This document shows, one piece after another, positions 22,792 to 33,071 of a stretch of 53,831 nucleotides of DNA (within the stretch, counting starts at the first letter, position 1; every line of letters starts with the position of its first letter). The notes under the pieces were generated by a model. That model was not told the origin of the DNA. It ran no database searches and was given only the letters and a program-made list of their open reading frames with translations. The stretch spans positions 1,384 through 55,214 of the forward strand of contig DFXU01000051.1 in assembly GCA_002383285.1 (NCBI GenBank), in the 5' to 3' direction. The stretch comes from Caryophanales bacterium UBA4100. Its GTDB lineage: Bacteria > Bacillota > Bacilli > Paenibacillales > UBA4045. Made by a program: the position numbers and the translations under genes.

Positions 22792-25149
22792 TCATTTTAA
22801 GTTTAGACGTACAATACCTTCCCAATGTGAAGGAATGATAAGTCGTATTGACCTATCGTTGCCATTGTAATCCCACTCGACCTCCTTGGGATGTACATCG
22901 ACCCATTCCCTTCCAACAGGTGTTGATAGCACAATATTCAACGGTTCGTCCCACAGCCAATTTATATGGAGATCAACATAATTATTAGCAATCTGCATTC
23001 TTGTTATTTCTGCTGCTCCCATGGAGAAGTGACCATTTGTATACAGTATCGTTGGTTGATCAACCAGTACTGGCACTATCTTCAGATGTGCCGCTGAATG
23101 AGGAGGGAGTATTCCCAGATCAATATAATCACCAGTTCGAATACCGTGGTGCATCGTTCCGCTCCAAAATTCTGATACGTGAAAGGAAGGATATTGCTCA
23201 GCAAAAGAACCTAGAAGCTCTTTACTTAATTGAATAGATGCCCGTCTGGGTTCATCATTCCAGTTGACGACACTAACTGTATGCCAAATGCCCAAACCAA
23301 CCAACTGACAATCTAATTCAACATCCAATAGTTGAGGATATTGTTTACCCTTATACATATCCCGAGGTACAGCGGGGTTTCCCAGTGCGGGTATTAAATG
23401 CCGTAGTAAACCTAAACGATCTGCATCCATATTGAACATTGGCTCTGAGAAGCATACAAGTCCCCCGCCCCAATACTGATTTAATGCTGTAACTCTAGCC
23501 TCATCATCCGTCAGTTTCCCTAAGCTAAGATCTAACGAACGGAAACGAGTATGATTACGCCGCACCATCAGTGCATCTGGGTCGTTATGCCACAAGGAGC
23601 TCATCCAATATCTGAGTATGTTCTGTTTAATGGTGAATGGTACAACTTTGCCACCTTGCTTACCATCACTATCGCTCCACATGCTTAATACATCCGAGCT
23701 AGTTCGATGAGCATCTACCAACCCAGAAGCAGCAGAGAATAGCCCCCCGCAGATTAGCATATAACCTTCTGATCCTATTCCTCGACGAACGGCTTCAACT
23801 CCCATACGATAAGCCTCAGCTCTGGTCACCGCGGGATTGTGGTATTGAACGTCCTCATCATTCGCAACCGCTCTTGTGAAATCAAGCTTATGGTAAGTGT
23901 AGCCCCATTCGCTAAGCTTGCGATACAAGCCCTCTATCCACTCCTGCACTTCTGGATGAGTCACATCCCATACTAGATTATCTGTGTTATTCATATAGAA
24001 GAGTATAGGATCACCGTTCTTGTCTCTCAATAGCCAATCATCATGGTAAAATCGCATATCACTGCGAGGTTCAACCAAGAATGGAGCAGTCCATATTCCT
24101 GGTCGAAATCCATGTTCCCGAATGGTGCACGCAACTGTTTGCATACCGTCCGGAAATCGATGATTTGCTTCCCAATTCCCAAACCGTTGCTCCCAGCCTT
24201 CATCGACCTGTACAACATCAACAGGAATTGCTTTCTGCTTTAGAGCTTCAATATTGCTATACACATCTTGTTGACTCACTGTATCTCCATAGTAATACCA
24301 TGTGCAGTAAACGGAAGGTGGATTTGGATGAGCACCCGATCCCGTTTCTCGCTTTTTCGCTTTCACAAATCTAGCCACTCCATCAGTGAGGGCAGCATCG
24401 AGACGCAGCCAGCTTCCTTCCCTAGTCAACCCCGGGGCTAATACAACACCATCAAGAAGACAGGAAGCATCAAGCCTTTCAAAGGTTTGACGCGATTCTT
24501 CGGTGCGAATTCTACATTCAACCAAATGATCTACAGCATTGATAAAACCGATTAGTAAAGGTTGTGCATCTGGCTTTATGCTACCTACAATCACACTCAG
24601 CTCATCACTTATCACTTCAGTAACTGAACTCGTCTCCACACCATCATGTCTGCCCGATTCGCTTAATCCCATCACCGCATCCTGATAAGCTTCATCATTC
24701 TTGCCGAGTACACAAACCGAGGGCAAATCATTCTTCTGTCTTCCGTTACGATAGAATACCCAGTCCCCTGCCTGACAACCATTAATGCTCAATTCTGTCT
24801 CATTCTGTACCAACAAGGGAAGAAGACGATGTAATCTAAGCTGTTCATCGCCTACATTCTCGACAATTAATCTTACTTCAATCATAGACAGATCACTAAC
24901 AAGATAACGAACTTGACGTAATAGCGTTAAGGGCCCATGGGTAAACTGATCTGTAATCACCTTATAGTCTTCATATTCAATAATTACTATCTCTTCACTT
25001 CGATCTTGAAAAATCCAATCTGACGTTATGAGACACTTACCATCCTTACCTTCCCACTCCACACCGAATGCTGTGGTTAGCTTCAGATTCGACCCAGCCC
25101 ATTCTAGTTTCAACTGATTGTCAATTGTTCTAAGATTCCATTCATTCAT
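22792..25149 (-). CDS. Alpha-galactosidase, GH36
   Basis: A 785-residue GH36/clan GH-D enzyme cleaving terminal alpha-galactose from melibiose, raffinose or related oligosaccharides. An N-terminal beta-supersandwich (about 1-270) precedes the TIM barrel with CTWYYYGDTV, VDEGWE, the nucleophile D423 in KLDF and the acid/base D486 in HRTSSDV; a beta C-terminal domain follows. It has no signal peptide, so it acts in the cytoplasm on imported sugar. The ATG overlaps the stop of the aldo/keto reductase gene (TAATG). It is the last gene of the sugar locus. Confidence 0.93.
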   Translation of the reverse strand: MNEWNLRTIDNQLKLEWAGSNLKLTTAFGVEWEGKDGKCLITSDWIFQDRSEEIVIIEYEDYKVITDQFTHGPLTLLRQVRYLVSDLSMIEVRLIVENVGDEQLRLHRLLPLLVQNETELSINGCQAGDWVFYRNGRQKNDLPSVCVLGKNDEAYQDAVMGLSESGRHDGVETSSVTEVISDELSVIVGSIKPDAQPLLIGFINAVDHLVECRIRTEESRQTFERLDASCLLDGVVLAPGLTREGSWLRLDAALTDGVARFVKAKKRETGSGAHPNPPSVYCTWYYYGDTVSQQDVYSNIEALKQKAIPVDVVQVDEGWEQRFGNWEANHRFPDGMQTVACTIREHGFRPGIWTAPFLVEPRSDMRFYHDDWLLRDKNGDPILFYMNNTDNLVWDVTHPEVQEWIEGLYRKLSEWGYTYHKLDFTRAVANDEDVQYHNPAVTRAEAYRMGVEAVRRGIGSEGYMLICGGLFSAASGLVDAHRTSSDVLSMWSDSDGKQGGKVVPFTIKQNILRYWMSSLWHNDPDALMVRRNHTRFRSLDLSLGKLTDDEARVTALNQYWGGGLVCFSEPMFNMDADRLGLLRHLIPALGNPAVPRDMYKGKQYPQLLDVELDCQLVGLGIWHTVSVVNWNDEPRRASIQLSKELLGSFAEQYPSFHVSEFWSGTMHHGIRTGDYIDLGILPPHSAAHLKIVPVLVDQPTILYTNGHFSMGAAEITRMQIANNYVDLHINWLWDEPLNIVLSTPVGREWVDVHPKEVEWDYNGNDRSIRLIIPSHWEGIVRLNLK

Positions 25150-26126
25150 TAGGTAACCTCACCTCCACGAGAGCTAGTATATAAGCCGTACCATTCATCA
25201 CTAGTCAACGAAATATGAATCGCTTGACCGCATGCTTCAATTCGTTCGGGTTTAGAGGTACCGATAATAGGCTGTATTCCTGCAGGGTGTTTCATTAACC
25301 AAGCAAGTACAATCGCCTCAGCTGCTGTTTCCTTCTGTATAGACAGCTCTCTGACGTATTGAGCAGTTTTCCATACGCGATGATCTTCAGATCGCTGAGC
25401 ATTGCCAGAATACGCACCTTGGGCAAGCGCCCCCCATGCTTGCAGCTGTATATTTTCCAAGCGGCAATATTCTAAGGTCCCTTCGGGAAATATAAGATCT
25501 TTTCCCGCTTCATGGTTTACAAGAATACCCGCCTCTAGCCAACCTATTTGTTGCAAACTCATTTCTAGTTGATTCACGATAAAACGTTCGTCACAATATG
25601 ATTGTAATAAACGAATCTGACCGGCGCTCATATTCGACACGCCAAATCTTCTTACTTTCCCACTGCTCTTTAATGCTTGTATGGCTGCAGCTACTTCTTC
25701 AGGATCCATAAGAGGATCTGGTCGATGAAGCAGCAATATATCCAAATATTCAATTCCAAGTCTCTCTAGAATACCATCCACACTAGTTAGAATATGCTCC
25801 TTTGCAAAGTCATACCTCTTGAAGGGCAGTCCTGTCCATTCTTTGGGACGTATACCACATTTGGATTGAATGATGATGCTCTCTCTTAAGCTTGGTATCT
25901 CCCGCAGCACACTTCCAAAAACCTGCTCAGCTTTTCCTAGCTTATAAATATCAGCGTGGTCAAACATGTTTATCCCTATCTGAAGGGCTGAATTCATGAT
26001 CATTCGAGCCTCTTTAATATCATTCATCGTTATTGGAGCGATGTTCCTTTCTCCACCCATAGCCATACATCCAAGTATTAATCGGCTGGCGAGAACACCA
26101 TTTTGTTGAAGCGGTATCCTCCTCAT
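25149..26126 (-). CDS. Aldo/keto reductase (YdhF-like) in the alpha-galactoside locus
   Basis: A 325-residue aldo/keto reductase with tetrad D56 and Y61 (FDHADIY), K89 (SKCGI) and H134 (LLLHRPD), and the NADP-binding end QPIIGTSKPERIEA. The ATG at 26126 has AGGTGA 6 nt upstream and is preferred to the TTG at 26132. It resembles Escherichia coli YdhF. Coupling to the GH36 gene by a TAATG overlap and location after the ABC genes suggest it reduces or oxidises the imported sugar or a released aglycone; this is inferred. Confidence 0.88.
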   Translation of the reverse strand: MRRIPLQQNGVLASRLILGCMAMGGERNIAPITMNDIKEARMIMNSALQIGINMFDHADIYKLGKAEQVFGSVLREIPSLRESIIIQSKCGIRPKEWTGLPFKRYDFAKEHILTSVDGILERLGIEYLDILLLHRPDPLMDPEEVAAAIQALKSSGKVRRFGVSNMSAGQIRLLQSYCDERFIVNQLEMSLQQIGWLEAGILVNHEAGKDLIFPEGTLEYCRLENIQLQAWGALAQGAYSGNAQRSEDHRVWKTAQYVRELSIQKETAAEAIVLAWLMKHPAGIQPIIGTSKPERIEACGQAIHISLTSDEWYGLYTSSRGGEVT

Positions 26127-26159
26127 GTACAATCACCTCATTATTCAAATCAAGAAAAT

Positions 26160-26196
26160 ATCCATAATAACCGGAACATATCCAGTTATTATGGAT
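26160..26196 (-). terminator. Hairpin/terminator after the binding-protein gene
   Basis: A 12-bp perfect stem ATCCATAATAAC / GTTATTATGGAT with a 13-nt loop, followed on the minus strand by ATTTTCTT. It probably allows partial read-through from the ABC genes into the reductase and GH36 genes. Confidence 0.6.
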
Positions 26197-26210
26197 GATC
26201 GGATTCTATT

Positions 26211-27563
26211 CTATTTTTTGAAATGCTCGTTATATTTGATTAGTTCACTTTCCATTGAGCCTGCCCACTTATCTAGGAACTGTTGAACCGTAATCTGTCC
26301 GACCATTACCTCTTGTAAACCAGGGTTCGCCACTTGATCAAGAATACTGGAGTAGCCTGGCAAGTATAGTGGAGGAATGATGAATTCAGTACTTGTGCTA
26401 GATAACGCATCTGCGGAAACTTTTATATGCTGGGTATTGAGTACCCACTCGTCCTTCATGGCTACTTCATTTGTCGGCAATTGGCCGATACTCTCATTCC
26501 AGAAGCTTTGGATTGGTGCGGAATTTAAGTAGCTAAGGAAGCGCCATGCTTCTTCAGGATGTTTCGTTGAGCTAAACACACCGTATCCAGTAGAGTTACC
26601 ACCCTCGATAATGCGCTTACCATTAATTGGGGATGGCGGTAAGGATACTCCAGCAAACTGATCAGGCTGCAATGTTTTGTCATGTTCCCCAAACGAACCA
26701 ATATTATGTTGAATCATTGCAGCTACACCGGTATCGAAAGCAGCAACCATCTCTTTGTATCCGTTTGTGACATCACTCTCAGGTGTGAATTTCTTATAAA
26801 TACCAAGGTATTTCTCTAAGAACTCAACATGCAGAGGATCATTCAAGGTGCTCTTCCCAGACTCATCGAAGAATTGGGAGATTCCTGAGTATGCATACAT
26901 CATTTTCTTCAATTGATGAGCTCCGCCTGCTCCACCTCGAATACTATATCCAAAGCGGTTCTGACTAGCATCATTCAAGGTTTCAACCGCTGCGAAGAAA
27001 TCATCCCAAGTTCCCGGAGCATTCAACCCTGCTGTCTCGAACCAATCACTGCGGTACCAAATCATATCAGCGCTAATCGTATTCGGAAGAAAGTAAAGCT
27101 TGCCATCTTGTACATAATCACGCACTTCTTCTACGGAAGCTGCATTCATCGCTGCTTTCTCATCCCAACTGTCATAGTAAGAATCCAGTGAAAGAAGCTT
27201 TTCTCTTGCTACGAAATCCGCCACCCACATAATATGCAATCCACCTACATCGGGCAGAGCGTCGGCTGCTATCGCTACATCATACTTTTCCTTAGCAGAG
27301 CTCGAAGGTATGCCTACATATTCAACCTCAATATTAGGGTTCTCGTCCTGGAACCGTCTAATTACCTCTTGGTATATTGGAGTCCTGCTTGGTCCTGAAT
27401 TCTCATCCCAGAATGTAATTTTAACCTTTTCAGGTGCCGCTTCACTTCCTGGCTTCGTGCTATTGTCTTCAATTACTGTTGTATTCTGTGAGGTACTGCA
27501 TGCTGAAACTACCATCACAAAACAAAGCAAGATTAAGCTGATTGCCATCCGTCTTCTTGTCAA
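26211..27563 (-). CDS. Sugar ABC transporter substrate-binding lipoprotein
   Basis: A 450-residue cluster-B (MalE-like) solute-binding lipoprotein. The signal peptide ends in the lipobox VSAC (C22). The mature part shows the usual ITFWDENSG..., VIRRFQDENPNIEVEYV, an aromatic-rich hinge region, and IIEGGNSTGYGVFSSTKHPEEAWRFL. The TTG start has AGGAGG 7 nt upstream. It lies after the two permease genes, separated from them by an 8-bp hairpin. No ATPase is encoded nearby, so a shared MsmX-type ATPase is expected. The likely cargo is an alpha-galactoside, judged from the downstream GH36. Confidence 0.93.
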   Translation of the reverse strand: MTRRRMAISLILLCFVMVVSACSTSQNTTVIEDNSTKPGSEAAPEKVKITFWDENSGPSRTPIYQEVIRRFQDENPNIEVEYVGIPSSSAKEKYDVAIAADALPDVGGLHIMWVADFVAREKLLSLDSYYDSWDEKAAMNAASVEEVRDYVQDGKLYFLPNTISADMIWYRSDWFETAGLNAPGTWDDFFAAVETLNDASQNRFGYSIRGGAGGAHQLKKMMYAYSGISQFFDESGKSTLNDPLHVEFLEKYLGIYKKFTPESDVTNGYKEMVAAFDTGVAAMIQHNIGSFGEHDKTLQPDQFAGVSLPPSPINGKRIIEGGNSTGYGVFSSTKHPEEAWRFLSYLNSAPIQSFWNESIGQLPTNEVAMKDEWVLNTQHIKVSADALSSTSTEFIIPPLYLPGYSSILDQVANPGLQEVMVGQITVQQFLDKWAGSMESELIKYNEHFKK

Positions 27564-27598
27564 TTGAAACCCTCCTAGGTCATTTTTTATATATGTGA

Positions 27599-27619
27599 AT
27601 CTCTACTCTATGTAGAGAT
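27599..27619 (-). other. mRNA hairpin between permease and binding-protein genes
   Basis: A perfect 8-bp stem ATCTCTAC / GTAGAGAT with a 5-nt loop and no T-run. Such hairpins upstream of binding-protein genes can stabilise the distal message. Confidence 0.5.
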
Positions 27620-27626
27620 AATCACT

Positions 27627-28469
27627 TCACCCTTTGACAGCACCATCTGTAATACCTTGCACAAGAAACTTTTGAACATACATGAATAGGATAACTGCAG
27701 GTAATAAGGCGATCATGCTACCAGCGGCTAGAGCGCCGTAATTGATGTTATATTCGCCCATCATGCTATTAAGGCCGACAGGAATCGTGAACATCGTATG
27801 CTTACTAATGAACATTAAGCTAAACAAGAATTCGTTCCAAGCATAGATATAGGTGAATGCTGCAGTCGCCACAATACCTGGAATTAATAATGGTAAGACA
27901 ACGTATATAACAGATTGTAATCGTGTACATCCATCAACCATTGCAGCCTCTTCCAATTGTTCAGGAACGTTAGATATAAAGCTGCTCATTAGGATCGCGT
28001 TGAAGGGCAGCTGAAAGGTCGTATAGGTTAAGATAAGCGAGAAATAATTACCGATAAGTCCCATATTCTTCAGCATAATGAACAATGGAATCAATAGCAT
28101 GGCCGATGGAACAAATTGCGTACATAATAGCAGAATCATAAACCCAGCTTTTCCTCTGAATTTGAACCGACTAAGTGCATATCCGGTAAAGATAGAGATC
28201 ACTAGGACGAATGCGACTGTGAACCCTGCGACGAACAAGCTGTTCTTAAAGTAGGTAGAAAAACCTACATTCTGCCATGCAAAAGTAAAGTTATCGAAGG
28301 TAAGGGGTGACGGCCAATACGCGATTGGCCTCTTCAGAATATCCCCCTCTCGCTTTAATGCTGTTGCTAGAGTCCAGTATAAAGGTAGCAAGAAGAATAG
28401 CATGAACAATCCTAAAGGCACATACATCGTAGCAATTCGATCGATTCTATGGGTAAACCTCCGCATCAT
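27627..28469 (-). CDS. Sugar ABC permease, MalG-like
   Basis: A 280-residue permease with six membrane helices and the ABC-binding EAA loop EQLEEAAMVDGCTRLQSVIY near residue 180, which contacts the ATPase. The ATG at 28469 overlaps the stop of the other permease (ATGA) and has GGAAAGGAG upstream; the frame stays open to 28499. It pairs with the product of 28466-29362. Confidence 0.93.
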   Translation of the reverse strand: MMRRFTHRIDRIATMYVPLGLFMLFFLLPLYWTLATALKREGDILKRPIAYWPSPLTFDNFTFAWQNVGFSTYFKNSLFVAGFTVAFVLVISIFTGYALSRFKFRGKAGFMILLLCTQFVPSAMLLIPLFIMLKNMGLIGNYFSLILTYTTFQLPFNAILMSSFISNVPEQLEEAAMVDGCTRLQSVIYVVLPLLIPGIVATAAFTYIYAWNEFLFSLMFISKHTMFTIPVGLNSMMGEYNINYGALAAGSMIALLPAVILFMYVQKFLVQGITDGAVKG

Positions 28470-29362
28470 GCTGACTCCTTTCCAAATCGTGTCGCACATA
28501 AGTATGTAATGGAGAAAATCATCAGCACACAGAAGGACATGACTGTTAGTGCGGAGCCGTATCCGAAATCCCCACCTTTGACAGCTAACTCAACGACATA
28601 CATCGTTAATGTCGTGGTAGCATGCGCTGGTCCGCCACCCGTCATATTATAAATAAGATCAATATTGTTAAATTCCCACGCTGTGCGTAGTAAGGTTGTT
28701 AATACAATCGCATTCTTCAAATAGGGAAGAGTTACATGATAGAAGGATTTCAGACGTTTCGCCCCATCCACCCTGCTAGCTTCATACAATTCATTCGGTA
28801 TGGATTGAAGTGCCGCTAAGAACGTAATGGCAAAGAAAGGGATACCTCTCCATAGCTCTGCAACAACTACTGCTTTGAATACAGTACTTATATTGGCGGT
28901 CCATGCAATCGGCATGTCTATCAGGTTTAGCTTCATGAATAGATCATTGATCAATCCCATATGTTCGTTGAACATAATCGACCAGATTAACGAAGTGATT
29001 ACTCCTGAGATAGCCCACGGGATAAATGCAAGAGAACGAAAAAATCCACGCATTGGAAATACTTGATTTAATAGTAAAGCTAGCAATAAACCTAAACCGC
29101 ATTGCAGTAGTACCTGACTTGTTACCCACTTTAAGCTGATCATCAAGCTTTTGAAAAATAAGGGGTCATCTGTGAATGCCTTCATATAATTTCCAAATCC
29201 CGCAAATCCATTATAATATGGAGCATTGATATTATAATTTTGGAAGCTGTAATAGAACAGATTACCAATGGGATAGATCAGAAAAGTAAATATAAAGAGC
29301 AAACATGGAATAATGAATACATAAGGGAGTACATTTCGCTTTGCGGTTGTCTGTTCTTTCAA
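28466..29362 (-). CDS. Sugar ABC permease, MalF-like
   Basis: A 298-residue permease with six membrane helices and the EAA-type loop ELYEASRVDGAKRLKSFYHV. The frame is open to an ATG at 29401 with no ribosome binding site. A TTG at 29362 follows a perfect AAGGAGGTG (11-nt gap) and gives the usual short pre-helix N-terminus, so it is preferred with moderate certainty. It is the first gene of the ABC unit, downstream of the yesN terminator, so it should have its own promoter in 29402-29478, probably the target of the YesN-like regulator. Confidence 0.9.
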   Translation of the reverse strand: MKEQTTAKRNVLPYVFIIPCLLFIFTFLIYPIGNLFYYSFQNYNINAPYYNGFAGFGNYMKAFTDDPLFFKSLMISLKWVTSQVLLQCGLGLLLALLLNQVFPMRGFFRSLAFIPWAISGVITSLIWSIMFNEHMGLINDLFMKLNLIDMPIAWTANISTVFKAVVVAELWRGIPFFAITFLAALQSIPNELYEASRVDGAKRLKSFYHVTLPYLKNAIVLTTLLRTAWEFNNIDLIYNMTGGGPAHATTTLTMYVVELAVKGGDFGYGSALTVMSFCVLMIFSITYLCATRFGKESA

Positions 29363-29478
29363 ACTAAATCCCACCTCCTTGCTGATGTCCTCATCATACA
29401 AGAAGTAAGTAGCCCAATGAATACAATAACTTTGGTAAAGTGTTTTGTTTTTTTATATCCTGCAAATATAAGTTCAAA

Positions 29479-29505
29479 TAAAAAAGACGCCATATTATGC
29501 GTCTT
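29479..29505 (-). terminator. Intrinsic terminator of the two-component operon
   Basis: The stem AAGACGC / GCGTCTT overlaps the last codons of the regulator gene and is followed on the minus strand by six T. Confidence 0.8.
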
Positions 29506-31087
29506 CCTCATCCATTTGGCTACGATATTCGGTTGGTGATAAGCCTGTATATTTCTTAAAGACTACGCTAAAATATTGGGGATTCGGATAGCCTACCATC
29601 TGTGCAATATGATAGGTCTTATGCTTCTCCTTACGAAGCAGCTGAATCGCCTTCCTCATTCGAACCTCTAACAAATATTCGGAAAATTTAATATTCTTCT
29701 CCCTCTTGAATATGATACTTAAATAGGTTGGATTGATAAAAACCTCCCCCGCCACTTCATTTAAGCTCAAATTCTCATCTTGGTAATGTTCATCAATATA
29801 TTGCATCGCTTTATGGACTAACCCTTTAGTGAGCGATTCTCTGATATTCTTAGCAGTCATTGCGATATCTTTAATCAATTCTCTCATATAATTAAATATA
29901 TCCCTAATGGTTTCAAGATCTTGCAGCTCCACGCACACTGCATAGAAATCTTTTCGATTCTCCCATTCTTCTCCCCATTCATGTATACCCTGAAATACCA
30001 TGATAACAAGCTCTACAGCAAGAAGATGTATCTGCGAAAGCTCCAATGGCTCTCTTCGTAATTCAAGTTCTAAATCATTTACGATATTCAATGCTTCTTT
30101 TATCATACCTAGCTTCACTTTTGACAAAAGTTCTTTCTTTATAGCTACTAATGGAAGGTCATTGGCGTTAGAGAATAATCCCGTCTCATTCACAGATATA
30201 ATCTGGTTTGTTCCACTATAATGACGAAAGGCTAATGAGGAACATGCCTCCTCATACGATTTAGATATTTTGGAATACCCCTCATAAGCTCCTCCCATTC
30301 CAATTGTAATTGTCGTCTTTACATAACTCATGATTTTATCAAGTAACAGCTCCGCAAATTGATAAGCATCCTTAAATAGCTCATTCGGTTCCAGGTCGTC
30401 GTTATAAATAACAATTAACTCATCCCCACCATTATTAAAAGTTACTCCACGTCTACCAAGTAACTCATCCGTAATATTCTGCACAGAGAATTTAATCAAT
30501 TCTTTTTCCAAATACCTTTTCAAAAGTCTCGGGCTATTGAGATCGTCTATCTTTATAATAATGATCTGAAAAGTGCTTCGCACCAAGTCCAGCTTTAGGA
30601 AGCTCATCTCCGATTGAAAATCTTGTATGGATACGCCTAAAACTAATTTGTTCAGATAACGCTGTCGAAGCAGAGGCATACCTTCTTGTATTTGTCTGGA
30701 ATACTGCGTCTCCTGCTCGATCTGCGCTCCAATTTCAATTGCTTTTTGCAATAGCACTTTGTTATTAATAGGCTTTATTAAATATTCACATGCTTGAATA
30801 TCTATCGCCTTCTTCGCGTATTCATATTCTTCATAACCTGTAAGTAGAACAACCTTTACCCTAGGGTGTTCCCCTAACACCTTCTCAGCTAATTCAAGCC
30901 CATCCATAAATGGCATTCGAATGTCGGAGATAATCATGTCTGGCACTTCATCTTTTATGATCTCCAATGCAGTTTCTCCGTCACCAGCAGTTCCAATGAC
31001 TTTGAAATTATGATCACTCCAAGGAATTCCTTCGCTTATTCCTCTCCGAATAATGACATCATCGTCAACTACGAGAAGTTTTATCAT
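29495..31087 (-). CDS. YesN-type response regulator with AraC DNA-binding domain
   Basis: A 530-residue regulator: receiver domain (1-125) with acidic pocket D8-D9, phospho-acceptor D55 in ISDIRMP and K near 104 (LIKP); a long middle region (about 130-410); and a C-terminal AraC double helix-turn-helix (about 425-525, ending in the GYPNPQYFSVVFKKYTGLSP signature). It is coupled by a 4-bp overlap to its sensor kinase and is expected to activate the adjacent alpha-galactoside transport genes. Confidence 0.93.
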   Translation of the reverse strand: MIKLLVVDDDVIIRRGISEGIPWSDHNFKVIGTAGDGETALEIIKDEVPDMIISDIRMPFMDGLELAEKVLGEHPRVKVVLLTGYEEYEYAKKAIDIQACEYLIKPINNKVLLQKAIEIGAQIEQETQYSRQIQEGMPLLRQRYLNKLVLGVSIQDFQSEMSFLKLDLVRSTFQIIIIKIDDLNSPRLLKRYLEKELIKFSVQNITDELLGRRGVTFNNGGDELIVIYNDDLEPNELFKDAYQFAELLLDKIMSYVKTTITIGMGGAYEGYSKISKSYEEACSSLAFRHYSGTNQIISVNETGLFSNANDLPLVAIKKELLSKVKLGMIKEALNIVNDLELELRREPLELSQIHLLAVELVIMVFQGIHEWGEEWENRKDFYAVCVELQDLETIRDIFNYMRELIKDIAMTAKNIRESLTKGLVHKAMQYIDEHYQDENLSLNEVAGEVFINPTYLSIIFKREKNIKFSEYLLEVRMRKAIQLLRKEKHKTYHIAQMVGYPNPQYFSVVFKKYTGLSPTEYRSQMDEEDA

Positions 31088-32877
31088 ATGAGGTTCTCTC
31101 CATTCAGTGGGACAATTGGAATTACAACCTTTACTATCGTTCCTGTGCCATACTCACTTTTTATCTTTATACCGTACTGTAAGCCAAAGTGGCTTTGTAT
31201 TCTAGCTTGAATATTATACAATCCAAAACTTTTATTATCATTCATACTCGTCTTGAGCTGCAATGAATTCTGAATAACCTTCAATTGCTCAGCAGGGATT
31301 CCCACGCCAGTATCATGGACTTCAAACACGAGTGTGTCCTCTTGGCGAAAACCGATCACTTTAACTATGGCAATACCACGCTTCTGTTTCGCACCATGAT
31401 AGATTGCGTTCTCTACAAGCGGCTGCAGGATTAGCTTGATCATACTGAAGTATAATATGGATTTATCCACATCTATTTCGTATAGGAAGGAGTCATTATA
31501 ACGCTGACCCATAATATAGAGATAATGTTGAGTGAGCTGAATCTCATCTTGTACGCTAATAATATCTTTTCCATCGCTTAGACTAACCCTATAAAAGCTA
31601 GATATCGATTCTAGCATCGCTACTGCTTCTGCTTTATAACCAAGCTCCACAAGCTGACTAATGGAGTGCAGGGTATTGTAAAGAAAGTGAGGTTTGATCT
31701 GTTCATGCAACACGGCAAGTTCTGCTTTATGTTTCTGTTCCTGTTCATATTTGTTATCTCGTAGAAGATCCTTAATTCTATTAATTAAATTTCCAATCAC
31801 ATGATTCAATATCCCTATTTCATTCTTTGTCTCAATATCAAAAGAGGTGTCCATTCTCCCATTCTCCACCTGCTTCACTTTACTTATTAGCATGGAGATC
31901 GGTTTTGTAATCATGCGTAGCAATAAATTAGATAGAAAGACAGCAATAATAATAACAAAAATCATCATCCCTATAGTTACATATTTGATATACTTCACTC
32001 TATTGATAATATCGTTTTCCGGGAAGATCGCTGCAACTCGCCATTCGTTAATTGGCAGCGTATCATAATTAACTACCATTCTGACTCCATCTGGTTTGGT
32101 AAATCTGAAAGTTCCCGATGTCTCATCACGCTCGAGTATATATTTTTTCACTTCTTCATTCGGCAAATAAACCTCTTCCACATCCTTAAAATTCATCATG
32201 CCATCCTTACTAATAAGTGCTAAATATCCATGCTCGCTTATTTCTACTTGTTCTAATATTTGTTTGAAGAATGCTTCTTTAAGATGAAACATGACAATCC
32301 CCCTAACGCCCGAGGATTCCGTTCCAATAAGGTTAAACATACTAACCACACGCTCATCATTATCAACAAAATCGAAAACATCATTTTCATGAAGATTTCT
32401 CCAATAATAGTTAAATTGTGAGCCCTGATACTGTTTTCTATAGGATTGAAATGAAAATGACATATCCGATATGAGATAATTCACTTTGTGGAATAATGCT
32501 TGACCCTCATTAATGTTCATATACACGGAATCAATCATAGAATAATTCGAGAGATGAATTCGCTCCAATCGATTGGCAACGGTGAGATAACGACTGGAAT
32601 CTACGCCTTCACTTTGATTCATGTTTGTAAGCATCAAGGCCATATCAGTGCTGTTAACCAATGTGACTAGCTCGCCAAAAACGGTAAGCAATCGTTCATT
32701 AATTTGACTCTTGGTCTGTATAACTACGTCGGAAATATTCCTATATGAATTCCCTTCTATCTGTTTAATCGCTAGTAAGTAGGAGGAGGATCCACTGAAA
32801 ATGACAATCACTATAATGATAGGCAGGAACAACAACATAATGTTATGCTTCAGCGAGAAAAACTTCTTGCATTTCAT
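31084..32877 (-). CDS. YesM-type sensor histidine kinase
   Basis: A 597-residue membrane kinase: TM1 (about 12-33), an extracellular sensor domain of the CACHE type (about 35-300), TM2 (about 302-325), HAMP (about 325-375), then a His_kinase domain with the phospho-histidine in HEQIKPHFLYNTLHSISQL and a HATPase domain (NAIYHGAK, then HDTGVGI). This LytS/YesM class senses extracellular sugars or, in contact with binding proteins, their transport. It overlaps yesN by 4 bp. Confidence 0.94.
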   Translation of the reverse strand: MKCKKFFSLKHNIMLLFLPIIIVIVIFSGSSSYLLAIKQIEGNSYRNISDVVIQTKSQINERLLTVFGELVTLVNSTDMALMLTNMNQSEGVDSSRYLTVANRLERIHLSNYSMIDSVYMNINEGQALFHKVNYLISDMSFSFQSYRKQYQGSQFNYYWRNLHENDVFDFVDNDERVVSMFNLIGTESSGVRGIVMFHLKEAFFKQILEQVEISEHGYLALISKDGMMNFKDVEEVYLPNEEVKKYILERDETSGTFRFTKPDGVRMVVNYDTLPINEWRVAAIFPENDIINRVKYIKYVTIGMMIFVIIIAVFLSNLLLRMITKPISMLISKVKQVENGRMDTSFDIETKNEIGILNHVIGNLINRIKDLLRDNKYEQEQKHKAELAVLHEQIKPHFLYNTLHSISQLVELGYKAEAVAMLESISSFYRVSLSDGKDIISVQDEIQLTQHYLYIMGQRYNDSFLYEIDVDKSILYFSMIKLILQPLVENAIYHGAKQKRGIAIVKVIGFRQEDTLVFEVHDTGVGIPAEQLKVIQNSLQLKTSMNDNKSFGLYNIQARIQSHFGLQYGIKIKSEYGTGTIVKVVIPIVPLNGENLI

Positions 32878-33071
32878 TCGGACCCAATCCTTATTGTTTA
32901 ATATATATGATTATAACTGCTACAAAGATTAATGCTTACTTTTTCTCTTTGTTTCATCAAGAGTCAAAAATATAAAACAAAAAAAAGAATATATCAAACA
33001 TTATGAACCCAATCACATTCTTAATTCTTAGCGTAGGATATACCATGTTCGATAAAAAGGAGGGGAATTGA

